Position numbers and translations under genes: made by a program. Shown in pieces: positions 1-9,251 of a DNA stretch of 64,000 bases; position 1 is the first letter of the stretch, and the number at the start of each line of letters is the position of its first letter. The notes under the pieces are model-generated. The model saw nothing but the letters and a program-made list of their open reading frames with translations, did not search any database and was not told the DNA's origin. Origin of the DNA: Deltaproteobacteria bacterium (GTDB taxonomy: Bacteria > Desulfobacterota > Desulfomonilia > Desulfomonilales > Desulfomonilaceae); the NCBI GenBank assembly GCA_026388665.1, contig JAPLJJ010000059.1, positions 31,097-95,096 of the forward strand, written 5' to 3'.

Positions 1-166
1 TAACATTAGCCCTACCATTTAACATTTCCATTATCTTGTGGTTATTACCCAGACTGGCGTTTCTTACAAAACTGTCGTCGCAATTTTCTTGAAACGCGTT
101 CCCTATCGAAATCAACATCGCTACAAGCACTGGCAAGATCATTATGAACTTTCTTAAATGATTCAA
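1..166 (-). CDS. N-terminus of a secreted/lipid-exported protein, running off the left edge (partial)
   Basis: Minus-strand reading (L)NHLRKFIMILPVLVAMLISIGNAFQENCDDSFVRNASLGNNHKIMEMLNGRANV, a signal-peptide-like start. TTG start with AGGAG (175-179 complement) 8 nt upstream; ATG at 142 is the alternative start. Open to the window edge. Confidence 0.6.
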   Translation of the reverse strand, partial: MNHLRKFIMILPVLVAMLISIGNAFQENCDDSFVRNASLGNNHKIMEMLNGRANV

Positions 167-1069
167 TATAATTACTCCTAAACTCAGATTATCAAAATAT
201 CAACTATCTCCATCCATGCTTTAATGTGTGAACACTTGTACCGAAATTTGTTCCTATTGTTTATACAATTAATTCTTAAGAATCTCGCGAGTCGTCGTCG
301 TTAGGGTTGCTGACAAGGAATTTCTTTCACGCCATCGGAGGTTGCGTGTGTGAACTATACCAGCGACTTGCTCAGCCCGATTGGAGGAAATATCGGGTAG
401 AGTTTTACCGCGGGTTACGAGAAAACTGTTTTCGCAAGACATGGTGAATTGTCACCCCGTTTTGCAAAAAAATAGGCCATTTTTAGGTAATCTATTTTAG
501 CGCATGAGCTAGGAATAACTTTTAGCACTAACGCGTGGGCGTTTACTAAATATTCTGTTCAACCGCGTTAAATTACTAACTTGAAGATGGGGGGGAGCAC
601 TATTCGTCTATTTGAAGTGAAATTCCCTAGTGATTTGTTGACGCGTGTAACTATGTGATATTTCTTGCGCGTATTCTTCGTAAAATTCTCAAAAAATATC
701 AGATAGGTTTTCAGTCTTATTTTTATTGATGTTGTAAATAAATTACTTCGGACAAGAAAAATATTTACTATTTTGAGTTTTAATATTATTTATTTACTAT
801 TATAATGGTATGTGATTTATGCTTCAGGCTCTCCTACCTGTATCAAGTATTCATCATCCAAAAACAGAATGTTCTTGACTTATTTACTCGCGGAAAATAT
901 TTTCAATTTACCCGCGTATTTTTTCAGAGTTTTATGGATTTTTACCTCTGAGAATTGACTCTGATTTAGCGGTGAACTGGCGAAACAAGCGCAGACTAGG
1001 GTTTTCGTAAACTTTTTTGTTCCTTTTAGGGATTCAACTATATTTTCGGAATAAGGAGAGTAAAAAAAT

Positions 1070-1762
1070 ATGGAGAATAATGTCAGTCACGCTCTGTATA
1101 TTTTGCAAGAGCCGGTTCAGTACATGGCTCTGAGTTTTATGGCTTTGATGTACATCATCAAAATCCGTCAGATGCTCAAAAAGCCAATCCCACCTGAGAA
1201 AGCCGAACTTAAAGGAGATAGAGTGGCGGGGGCCTTGGAATCCCTGACTAATGTTCTAAAACCCTGGAGTATGGAAAGCACTCGAAAAAATCCGTTTTTT
1301 TACGCGGAATTCTTGATTTTCCATATCGCGGTGGCCCTAACAATAGGCGCTACTTTTTTTATTCCCCTAGTGCCGTTTTTAATGACGCCGGCAGTGTCTA
1401 AGGTCTTCATGCTTTTTATGGGCCTAGCCTTTTTGATCGGCCTACGTCGTATATATCGACGTTTGACCGTTCCTGAGATCAAAATCATAAGCAGTCCTGA
1501 CGATTATTTCGCTATTTCGTTAATGACGGTCTTCTTTGCAGTGGGCTTTGTAGCCATGTGGATGTGGATTGACGGCAGTCCGGATACCGGATGGATGTGG
1601 ATATTCTTCCTGTTGACCACTTTCTTTTTATTGTACGTTCCGTTCAGCAAAATCTCGCACTACATCCTTTATCCGTTCGGCAGGGTTAATCATGGCCGGA
1701 CTTTTGGCGGGCGAGGGGTCACAAATAGAAATGTTAAGAACCCGACCTGGAACCCCAAGTAA
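1070..1762 (+). CDS. Multi-TM membrane redox subunit, TmcC/nitrate-reductase-gamma-like
   Basis: Several hydrophobic helices with His residues; RBS AAGGAG upstream; directly followed by a HdrD/TmcB-like Fe-S protein. Confidence 0.7.
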   Translation: MENNVSHALYILQEPVQYMALSFMALMYIIKIRQMLKKPIPPEKAELKGDRVAGALESLTNVLKPWSMESTRKNPFFYAEFLIFHIAVALTIGATFFIPLVPFLMTPAVSKVFMLFMGLAFLIGLRRIYRRLTVPEIKIISSPDDYFAISLMTVFFAVGFVAMWMWIDGSPDTGWMWIFFLLTTFFLLYVPFSKISHYILYPFGRVNHGRTFGGRGVTNRNVKNPTWNPK

Positions 1763-1814
1763 CTAATTTTCGTGAAAAACATTTCTCAATATTTGGAATA
1801 AATGGAGGGCATAA

Positions 1815-3164
1815 ATGTCGGAGCAAGGAGAGAAACTAGGGGCCAAAGAAGAGCGAAAGTGGCCCACCAAAACGGAATTTACCCCTGAGATGCTTGAAGA
1901 AATGGAAAAATTGCTTCCAGGTACACTAAACCGAGTTGTTGCGGCTTCGCTGTCAGGCTGCATACATTGCGGAATGTGCAGTGACGCCTGTCATTACAGT
2001 GTATCGATACCGGAGGATAAAACTCTTGTCCCCGCATACAAGGCTGATCGTTTTAGAAAATGGTACAAAAGTAGGTACGACTGGCTCGCCCAGGTTTTCC
2101 CTTCATTCGTGGGCGCGAAAAAACTAGATAAAGAACTCGCGGATGAAATGTATGACAAGCTCTGGGGTGGTTGCACCATGTGCAGACGATGCACGTTCAA
2201 TTGTCCCATGGGTGTCGATTACGGGATGATGGTACGCGCCGCCAGAGGCATCATGCAAAAGGTTGGGAGAGTGCCTCAGCATCTTCAAGACACTGTGGAC
2301 ACTCATTATAACGCGGGAAACAACATGGCTGTTCCCCAAGATGAGTTCGTTGAAACCATTGAATGGATTGAAGAAGAACTTCAGGACGAAGAAGGCTGCG
2401 AAAATTTTAAGATCCCGGTGGACAAAAAAGGCGCCCAATACTTTTTAACTCTTAACCCAAGAGAGCCCAAGTACTATCCTTTGACGATTCAGGCCACAGC
2501 CAAGGTTTTAAACGCCGCCGGTGTAGATTTCACTATTTCTTCAAGATACTGGGATTTGACAAATTACGCATTGTTTAATGGGAATGACCCGGACGCTAAG
2601 CAATTTGCTCTCTGGCAGGCGGAAGACGTAAAGAGACTTGAATGTGAATACCTTCTTGCCGGAGAATGCGGGCACGGTTATCGCGCCCTCAGATGGGAAT
2701 TGCCGAACTGGGTAGGTGGCGTTCCTTTCAAAATCACCAGCGTAATGGAACTGATGGCCAAGTTGATTTTGGATGGTCGCATCAAAACGGATAAATCAGT
2801 TTGGGATGGGCATAGAGCTACTTATCACGACTCCTGCAACATAGCGCGATCAGGTGGAATAACAGAGGAGCCTCGTATAGTTATACGCTCAGCTATCGAA
2901 GATTTTGTAGAAATGGAACACAACCGAGAAAATAGTTTCTGTTGTGGTGGAGGTGGCGGGGCCTTAGCCATGCCCGAGTTTACCCCAAGGCGCATTGCTG
3001 CGGGAAAAATCAAGGCAGACGAAATAAAAGCCACCGGCGCCGATATTTGCCTGCAATCGTGTCACAACTGCACAGACCAACTGAAAGAAATTATCGAACA
3101 CTACCATGTCAATGCGAAAGTGATGAATCTGGCCGAACTCTTGGCCCCTACTTTGGTGCTTTAA
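1815..3164 (+). CDS. Fe-S/CCG-domain heterodisulfide-reductase-like protein (TmcB/HdrD-like)
   Basis: CIHCGMCSDAC and CTMCRRCTFNCP ferredoxin motifs; CCG-type clusters (SFCCGGGGGA, SCHNC). Confidence 0.85.
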   Translation: MSEQGEKLGAKEERKWPTKTEFTPEMLEEMEKLLPGTLNRVVAASLSGCIHCGMCSDACHYSVSIPEDKTLVPAYKADRFRKWYKSRYDWLAQVFPSFVGAKKLDKELADEMYDKLWGGCTMCRRCTFNCPMGVDYGMMVRAARGIMQKVGRVPQHLQDTVDTHYNAGNNMAVPQDEFVETIEWIEEELQDEEGCENFKIPVDKKGAQYFLTLNPREPKYYPLTIQATAKVLNAAGVDFTISSRYWDLTNYALFNGNDPDAKQFALWQAEDVKRLECEYLLAGECGHGYRALRWELPNWVGGVPFKITSVMELMAKLILDGRIKTDKSVWDGHRATYHDSCNIARSGGITEEPRIVIRSAIEDFVEMEHNRENSFCCGGGGGALAMPEFTPRRIAAGKIKADEIKATGADICLQSCHNCTDQLKEIIEHYHVNAKVMNLAELLAPTLVL

Positions 3165-3453
3165 GAAAAAAGGAGAGTCTGGGCGTGGTCGAAGTTTCCT
3201 GATCTCTGGAATGAACTTCTTAGGGAAACGATATTATTATTGCCTCTATTAAACGGATCGTCTACCATATGGGACTAAATAACGTAGGAAAGCATGTCGG
3301 TCTTCCTGATCAAGAATTGTTGCAACCTTCAATTTAGAAATCAGGGACCAAGGTAGACATTCGCAGGTTGGATTTTCGTTTTCAACAAAGGTTTTTGCTC
3401 TAATCAGTAAACTAACGCTCGGTACTCTCCAAACTTAACCAAGGAGGTAGGCT

Positions 3454-3843
3454 ATGGCAAAAAAGATTTTAGTTATAGATGACGAGCCGGATATGGTGAC
3501 CTTTCTCTCAACCCTGTATGAAGACAGTGGATACGAAGTTATCATAGCAGTAGATGGCGATGAGGGGTTGGCAAAGGTAAAGTCTGAAAAGCCGGATCTT
3601 GTGAGCCTTGATTTGCTCATGCCAAACAAGACCGGAATTAAGATGTTTCGCGAGTTAAGAAAAGATCCTGAAATCACGTCAATTCCGGTCGTCATGGTGA
3701 CAGGTTTCGCCACTGACGATACACCTAACATGGATTTTAAAAAGTGGATTCACGAAAGATCAATTAGGCCGCCGGAGGCTTATATTGAAAAACCTGTGGA
3801 TAAGGACGCATTGCTAAAGGAGATAAAAAGGATCCTTGGCTAG
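3454..3843 (+). CDS. Single-domain response regulator (CheY-like receiver)
   Basis: KKILVIDDEPDMV...LVSLDLLMPNKTG...VVMVTG...EKPVD receiver motifs; RBS AAGGAGG. Confidence 0.9.
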   Translation: MAKKILVIDDEPDMVTFLSTLYEDSGYEVIIAVDGDEGLAKVKSEKPDLVSLDLLMPNKTGIKMFRELRKDPEITSIPVVMVTGFATDDTPNMDFKKWIHERSIRPPEAYIEKPVDKDALLKEIKRILG

Positions 3844-4031
3844 TGAATAGATATCAGGGTTCCAGAATACGTTTTGGGAACTTGACTACTCATCTCATTC
3901 TAGAGACCAGTGATTGAAATAGTTGGTTTCGTTTTTTAGCTGATACTCCTGGCGGCGTTCTTGATTCTTAGAAGCGTTTGCAAAGCGCTTCAACGGTCCA
4001 CAGCATATTCAAGCTTTTTGAATTAGGTATT

Positions 4032-6284
4032 ATGCTCAAGAATGCCGTCCATTTTGTAAAAAAATTTACTCGGAGTCTAAGTTTCAAACTAAGCTTTTAC
4101 GCCGGGTTAGTTATGTTCTTGGCATTATTGGCATTTTCCTACCATACGATCTCCTCTCAAGAAGCCAGCCTTATAAAGAAAATGATTCAGGATTCGGTAA
4201 AGGATTCTGAAGTTATCAAAGCAGCGATCTGGAACGGGATGATGAAAAAAGAGAGGGGAGTTATCCGTCAGATCATAAATGCTATCGGAACAACCGAAGG
4301 CTTCAAGGAAATCAACATTTATGACCAAAAGGGGTTTTTGCATTACACCACGAGACAAACTAATGTGGCCTTACCCATTGACATGTCTAAAGATCCCTTC
4401 TTGAGTGACTTGAAAATCAATGCCAGTAACCGTCACAAGCTTTCCGGAGATGGCTCTGTTCTTTCTGTGCTCAACCCGTTGATAAACACACAGAGTTGCT
4501 CGTCTGCCGCTTGTCATGCCCATCCAGAATCTGAAAAAATCCTCGGAGCTGTTGAACTAAAAATCGGTTTGGACAAAATCAGGCGTGAGATTTCGCAAAA
4601 CTCCTATAAAACCATCGCCTTTGCAACAGCGCTTTTCCTGGTCGTTTGCACAATTAGTGGCGCCGCTGTCTTGTTGTTTGTAAATCCTGCCATAAAGAAT
4701 TTGCAACAAAAGGCTTTTAAGATGGCGAGAGGCGAATATGTTCCTCGTGCACCTACGGTGGGCAAAGACGAAATGGCGGGGTTGGCCAGAGCCTTTGATA
4801 GCATGAGCGTTCAGATTAACCAACACACTGCTGAAATCGAAGCCGGCCGTAGAATGTATAAGGCTTTGTTTGAAGAAGTGCCTTGCTATCTGACGGTGAT
4901 TGATAGAAATTTCAAAATTATCAGGGCAAATCGGAGTTTTAAAGCCGAATTTGGAGATAACACCGGCCAACATTGTTTTAAGGGCTATAAAAACAGGAGT
5001 TCCAAATGCGAGAATTGTCCTGTGGAAAAAACTTTTTATGATGGAGTTTCCCATCAATCCGAGGAAACTTGGAACATAAATGGACACAAGAGTCACGTGA
5101 TCGTTAAGACCTCACCCATTTTTGATGAGAAAGGCAGTGTTATACAAGTTCTTGAAATGGCAATGGATGTAACTCTCCTAAAAAGACTCCAGTTTAGAAT
5201 TCAACAGAAACAGGAGGAATATCAGTATCTTTTCGAAAATGTTCCTTGTTATCTGACTGTTGTCGACAGCGACTTTAAAATCGTACGAGCAAACAACTTA
5301 TTTACTCGTGATTTCGGATTTGGCGAGGGTCTAAGATGCTTCGAGGTTTACAAAAAGGTTGGTCACAAATGTGACAACTGTCCGGTCGAAAAGACTTTCC
5401 AGGATGGGCAGTCCCATTTCTCCGAAGAAGTTTGGCGCCGAAAAGGGGAAGACACCTACATTATCGTTTACACATCCCCAGTTGTGGATGACAAAGGTGA
5501 AATTGTCTCGGTGATGGAAATGAGCACAAACATTACTGAAATTAAGATATTACAGGGTGAACTTGCTATTTTAGGCGAAACAATAGCTGGAATGTCTCAT
5601 TCCATAAAAAATATCTTATCTGGCCTTCAGGGAGGTGTTTACGTCCTTGATTCCGGGTTGTCCCGTGGCCGGGACGATCGAATCAAGACTGGTTGGGCAA
5701 TGGTCAAGAATAATGTCGAAAAAATCTCAGATCTGGTTAAGGGCATCCTTTATGCGTCCAAACAAAGAGAACCGGAATACAGACAATATGAACTCGGCAA
5801 ATTGCTTACAGAAGTTTGCGATCTTTTTGAGGCCAAAGCTAGCAATGAAGGAGTCGAATTGATTCGAAACTTCGAAAAAGAAATTTGTTCCTGTCTGATA
5901 GACCCTGGGGGCATTCATAGCGCTATGTCTAATCTTGTTTCGAACGCGATTCATGCATGTAGGACGGAGGATAGTGAAACCGTGCATCAAGTTGTTGTTT
6001 CAGGCCGAGTGGAAAATGAAGACCTGGTAATAGAAGTGTCTGATAATGGAGTAGGAATGTCCGAAGAGGTTTCTCAAAATCTATTTACCAAGTTTTTTTC
6101 GACAAAAGGATCGCGCGGAACGGGGTTGGGACTTGTAATCACCAGGAAAGTGATACATGAACATGGTGGGTCCATTAGAGTTGAATCTGAGTTAGGTAGA
6201 GGTTCAAAATTCATAGTCGAATTGCCTGTTAGAGAGACTTTGACTCAACAGGACCAGGAAAATAACCAACAACTGAAAGTTTAG
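4032..6284 (+). CDS. Membrane sensor histidine kinase: periplasmic sensor, HAMP, two Cys-containing PAS domains, HATPase
   Basis: TM helices, HAMP-like segment, two PAS modules, phosphoacceptor region GMSHSIKNILSG, N/G boxes (NLVSNAIHA, DNGVGM, GTGLGL). Track start 3978 is a TTG; ATG at 4032 preferred. Confidence 0.88.
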   Translation: MLKNAVHFVKKFTRSLSFKLSFYAGLVMFLALLAFSYHTISSQEASLIKKMIQDSVKDSEVIKAAIWNGMMKKERGVIRQIINAIGTTEGFKEINIYDQKGFLHYTTRQTNVALPIDMSKDPFLSDLKINASNRHKLSGDGSVLSVLNPLINTQSCSSAACHAHPESEKILGAVELKIGLDKIRREISQNSYKTIAFATALFLVVCTISGAAVLLFVNPAIKNLQQKAFKMARGEYVPRAPTVGKDEMAGLARAFDSMSVQINQHTAEIEAGRRMYKALFEEVPCYLTVIDRNFKIIRANRSFKAEFGDNTGQHCFKGYKNRSSKCENCPVEKTFYDGVSHQSEETWNINGHKSHVIVKTSPIFDEKGSVIQVLEMAMDVTLLKRLQFRIQQKQEEYQYLFENVPCYLTVVDSDFKIVRANNLFTRDFGFGEGLRCFEVYKKVGHKCDNCPVEKTFQDGQSHFSEEVWRRKGEDTYIIVYTSPVVDDKGEIVSVMEMSTNITEIKILQGELAILGETIAGMSHSIKNILSGLQGGVYVLDSGLSRGRDDRIKTGWAMVKNNVEKISDLVKGILYASKQREPEYRQYELGKLLTEVCDLFEAKASNEGVELIRNFEKEICSCLIDPGGIHSAMSNLVSNAIHACRTEDSETVHQVVVSGRVENEDLVIEVSDNGVGMSEEVSQNLFTKFFSTKGSRGTGLGLVITRKVIHEHGGSIRVESELGRGSKFIVELPVRETLTQQDQENNQQLKV

Positions 6285-6316
6285 CAATTTTAGAATATCA
6301 AGTCAGGAGGAAACAA

Positions 6317-6853
6317 ATGAACGGAATAGGGTTATGCGCACTTTTTTCACGACAGGGAGATTGGGCGTTTGATTACGCTTTAGGACTTGCAAGAAAGCAT
6401 CAAACAAAACTTAACATTTTTCATTTTCTTGAATCACCTTATACTCTCAGGAGAGACGTGGTTTTTGTTGACGCGGACAAAACCGAAACCGCCCCTGTCA
6501 CGCCTGATCTAATAGCTCAGAAGGACAAAGAACTACGCATGGGGTTTGACAGTAGACTGGGAGATTATGTTGACGTCGGATTTCGTTTGTGTGAAGGCGT
6601 AAATGAAATTGAATTAAGAAAATGCTTCAAGAAGGGGGATTATGAAGTTTTAGTCATCGGTTATCAGTCGAAAGGCGCGGATTTCGGAGGCACGACTACA
6701 ATAGAGGAGTTTTCAAGGAAATTTCATGGGCCGGTCGTGCTTGTCGGTCCGGAAGCTCCAGATGTGTTCTATATCAACGATGCCGCCAAGAACGTTTTGG
6801 ATCAACTTGATATCTCTGAAGGAAAGTGGAGTCTGCTCGATGGCGTAAAATAG
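6317..6853 (+). CDS. Universal stress protein (UspA-like)
   Basis: USP-like fold: DWAFDYALGLARKHQTKLNIFHFLE...YEVLVIGYQSKGADFGG...EEFSRKFHGPVVLVGP. Confidence 0.7.
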   Translation: MNGIGLCALFSRQGDWAFDYALGLARKHQTKLNIFHFLESPYTLRRDVVFVDADKTETAPVTPDLIAQKDKELRMGFDSRLGDYVDVGFRLCEGVNEIELRKCFKKGDYEVLVIGYQSKGADFGGTTTIEEFSRKFHGPVVLVGPEAPDVFYINDAAKNVLDQLDISEGKWSLLDGVK

Positions 6854-6898
6854 TTATATACCAGATTGAGTGGCTATGGTTTCCTGAATCTTTTTATC

Positions 6899-6947
6899 AG
6901 GCCGACTCTTTTATTCTCGTAAACCAAGCTAATAAAAGAGTCGGCCT
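6899..6947. terminator. 17-bp perfect inverted repeat hairpin (AGGCCGACTCTTTTATT / AATAAAAGAGTCGGCCT)
   Basis: Perfect 17-bp arms 6899-6915 and 6931-6947 with a 15-nt loop, between the USP gene and the next CDS; no strong T tract. Confidence 0.65.
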
Positions 6948-6986
6948 TAAAAGTACCCATAATTTTTCCCAAAGAGAGTGTGCCCT

Positions 6987-7265
6987 GTGAAATTTTCCAG
7001 CGCTGATGAATTTGAGCTACATGTACACAAGTGTTTTAATAAGATTTTTGAGCTTTTGATGAAGGTGGATTCTACAGTTAAAGAAGGCGCCGAACAAGAG
7101 GAGAAATCCGGGAATTATGGCGCAATGTCTGACATGAGGGATTGGGTTGAAGAAATCATCTTGCATTGTCATCTTGCGTGGCAGTACCACAGGCTCTCTA
7201 AGGGTCCTGCGCATTTAAGCACTTGGGATCAAGTAGAAAATTCCGGAAAAAAAGAAGAAACCTAA
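6987..7265 (+). CDS. Small conserved-looking hypothetical protein
   Basis: ORF with GTG start (VKFSSADEFELHVHKCF...), in the same direction as the Tmc-like cluster. Confidence 0.55.
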   Translation: MKFSSADEFELHVHKCFNKIFELLMKVDSTVKEGAEQEEKSGNYGAMSDMRDWVEEIILHCHLAWQYHRLSKGPAHLSTWDQVENSGKKEET

Positions 7266-7442
7266 ATCTAGTTTAATACATTTTACATGACTTTTTTCTG
7301 GTTATAATCTTCTGTTTTCATTGAGTTACAATTATAGGCATGTGACTCCAAGACCAATTTCTTTTTCCAACCTAAGAATTTTCGAAAGACTTCTCTGCAA
7401 CAAATGAGTTAGTGTTGGGGGTAATTCAAATCTTACACTCAG

Positions 7443-7904
7443 GTGTTCATGCAATTGTCGCGTTCCAAAAATTTCTTCCGGGAAAACTCCGTTCGAGCCA
7501 TCCAGGACTCAAGTCTTAGAAAAGCTATGCGAATGGCTATCGAGCTGTTCAATGAAAAGAGGGGGGTCGGCTTATCTTCTGTGCCCTTTGATGAATGGAG
7601 AGACAGGGCGAGCGTAATTCGGTGGGAAGCGCTAAGTAATCTTCACTCTTTTATTGATAGATTTGCGAGCGAGGCCACCAGGGCCGGAGCTATTGTTAAC
7701 CGAGTTCCAGACGCCGAACCCGCAAGACAGCCGACATTCTTCGAAGTCGGACAAAAGGCGCTCAATATTTTGTGGCCCATTTTGGGGTTCAAACAATCAA
7801 ATAAGGTCTGCTCTCGAATCTCAAAACCTGCGCTAATGTTCTTTCATGATAAGGTGAAGAATAACGCTCAGGGTCGCTTGTCTAAAAACATTGAAACTGA
7901 ATAA
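7443..7904 (+). pseudogene. Truncated/internally deleted LutB/LldF-like (LUD family) remnant
   Basis: N-terminal ~90 aa (FFRENSVRAIQDSSLRKAMRMAIELFNEKR...ALSNLHSFIDRFASEATRAGAIVNRVPDAEPAR) resembles the LutB/LldF N-terminus. The LUD core and ferredoxin Cys motifs are absent. Confidence 0.55.
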
Positions 7905-7961
7905 CCCTAATGGCATATTTTATCCAAGGATTATAGATCTCCAAATATTTTAGGTAGACCG

Positions 7962-8711
7962 ATGTCACTCTCCGATGCTCCAACAATATTGACTTCTGCA
8001 ATGGAAGACTACCTTGAAGTTATTTATCATCTTGAACAGGAAAGTCGTATAGCGAGGGTTCGCGATATCGCCAAGAGACTTGGCGTTAAAATGTCATCCG
8101 TAAGTTCCGCTCTTAAGATACTGGGAACCAGGGGTCTCATTCGGTACGATCCTCATCAATTCATTACATTGACAGAAAAAGGGATTGTGAGGGCCAGAGA
8201 AATCGTCCGGAAGCATGAAATCCTGAAACGTTTTCTTGCTAGTGTTTTGCAGATTGACGATAGCGTGGCTGAAGATAATGCTTGTCGAATAGAACATTAT
8301 TTGGACCCTGAAGTTATTAACAAATTAATTCGATTTCTCGAATTTGTTCAAACATGTCCGGTTGACCAATCAAGATGGATGGAAATAAACGCTGAATCTT
8401 GCCACGACTGCTTGGTTTGTCTTGAACAAGCTCGTCAGCGAATCAATGCCAGGACTATAGCTCAGCGTGCGGCTTTAGAGGATGGCATGACTCTGGCCGA
8501 AGCCGCGCCGGGAACCAGAGTTGTCATTCAGCAAATTCAAGGTCTCGAAGACTTTCGAGAAAACCTTGGCCAGGCAGGGTTGTCTGAAGGCGTGACCGTT
8601 GAAATTGAATCACACAAAGAATCTAATCGTGATCTGAATTTGAATATTAATGGTTATCACGTGACAATGAATAAACACGACGCGACTAAGATATTTGTCA
8701 AGCCTGTTTGA
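7962..8711 (+). CDS. DtxR/MntR-family metal-dependent regulator with C-terminal FeoA-like domain
   Basis: wHTH (AMEDYLEVIYHL...VRDIAKRLGVKMSSVSSALKIL...GLIRYDPHQFITLTEKG), dimerisation region, Cys motif CHDCLVC, SH3/FeoA-like tail. Confidence 0.88.
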   Translation: MSLSDAPTILTSAMEDYLEVIYHLEQESRIARVRDIAKRLGVKMSSVSSALKILGTRGLIRYDPHQFITLTEKGIVRAREIVRKHEILKRFLASVLQIDDSVAEDNACRIEHYLDPEVINKLIRFLEFVQTCPVDQSRWMEINAESCHDCLVCLEQARQRINARTIAQRAALEDGMTLAEAAPGTRVVIQQIQGLEDFRENLGQAGLSEGVTVEIESHKESNRDLNLNINGYHVTMNKHDATKIFVKPV

Positions 8712-8766
8712 CCGAATTTTTCAGCCCTTTGATCTGAACTTCCTTATCTAATTCCGTGTTATACCT

Positions 8767-8922
8767 CTAAAATAACCATCTTGTTGCTATACTTAACAAT
8801 ATAATCAAGATCCCACAAAAAAGCAGATATGGGCCTGCTTTGATTTCTTCAGTCCGTTGTTCCGCATCGTGCCGACCGGTGCAACCGGCATTACAGTTTT
8901 CGCATCCGTGTTCGTGAACCAT
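8767..8922 (-). CDS. 51-aa Cys-rich single-TM small protein (not in supplied track)
   Basis: Minus-strand reading MVHEHGCENCNAGCTGRHDAEQRTEEIKAGPYLLFCGILIILLSIATRWLF*; GGAAAGG upstream of ATG. Confidence 0.55.
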   Translation of the reverse strand: MVHEHGCENCNAGCTGRHDAEQRTEEIKAGPYLLFCGILIILLSIATRWLF

Positions 8923-9207
8923 AAAATTAAACCTTTCCGGGAATAGTCTTGGACATTAACTTAATCATTTTCGCAAGAAATGTGAACTCTGGCTTATTTA
9001 TTGGCGCGAACCCATCGGTTTGTTGTCGTAGCTCTTGTCGAAGAGATGTAACATAATATCATTGTATATCTATTAGTTATCCTGATTCAGAAGTTCACTG
9101 TCTTGCAATAATGTCATCTTATATAGTATATTATTGAAATAACTCTTTGATTATGTTATTATTTATTATGTAGCAAATCACACTAGCCCAGCTTGAACAA
9201 CGATCTG

Positions 9208-9226
9208 AAAGGCCTGAGCCTTTTTT
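9208..9226 (+). terminator. Intrinsic terminator/attenuator-like hairpin just upstream of ftsK
   Basis: AAAGGC-CTGA-GCCTTT followed by TTT, 26 nt before the probable ftsK ATG (9252). Confidence 0.55.
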
Positions 9227-9251
9227 CAATATATTGGCAAGGACGCCTCAT

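Noticed and set aside
522-549. CIRCE-like TTAGCACTA...GTTTACTAA
   Set aside because: Left half is 8/9 but right half is only 6/9 and the spacer is 10 instead of 9; not near a chaperone gene.
4557-5096. 179-aa and other minus-strand ORFs inside the kinase gene
   Set aside because: Antisense shadow of a well-supported CDS.
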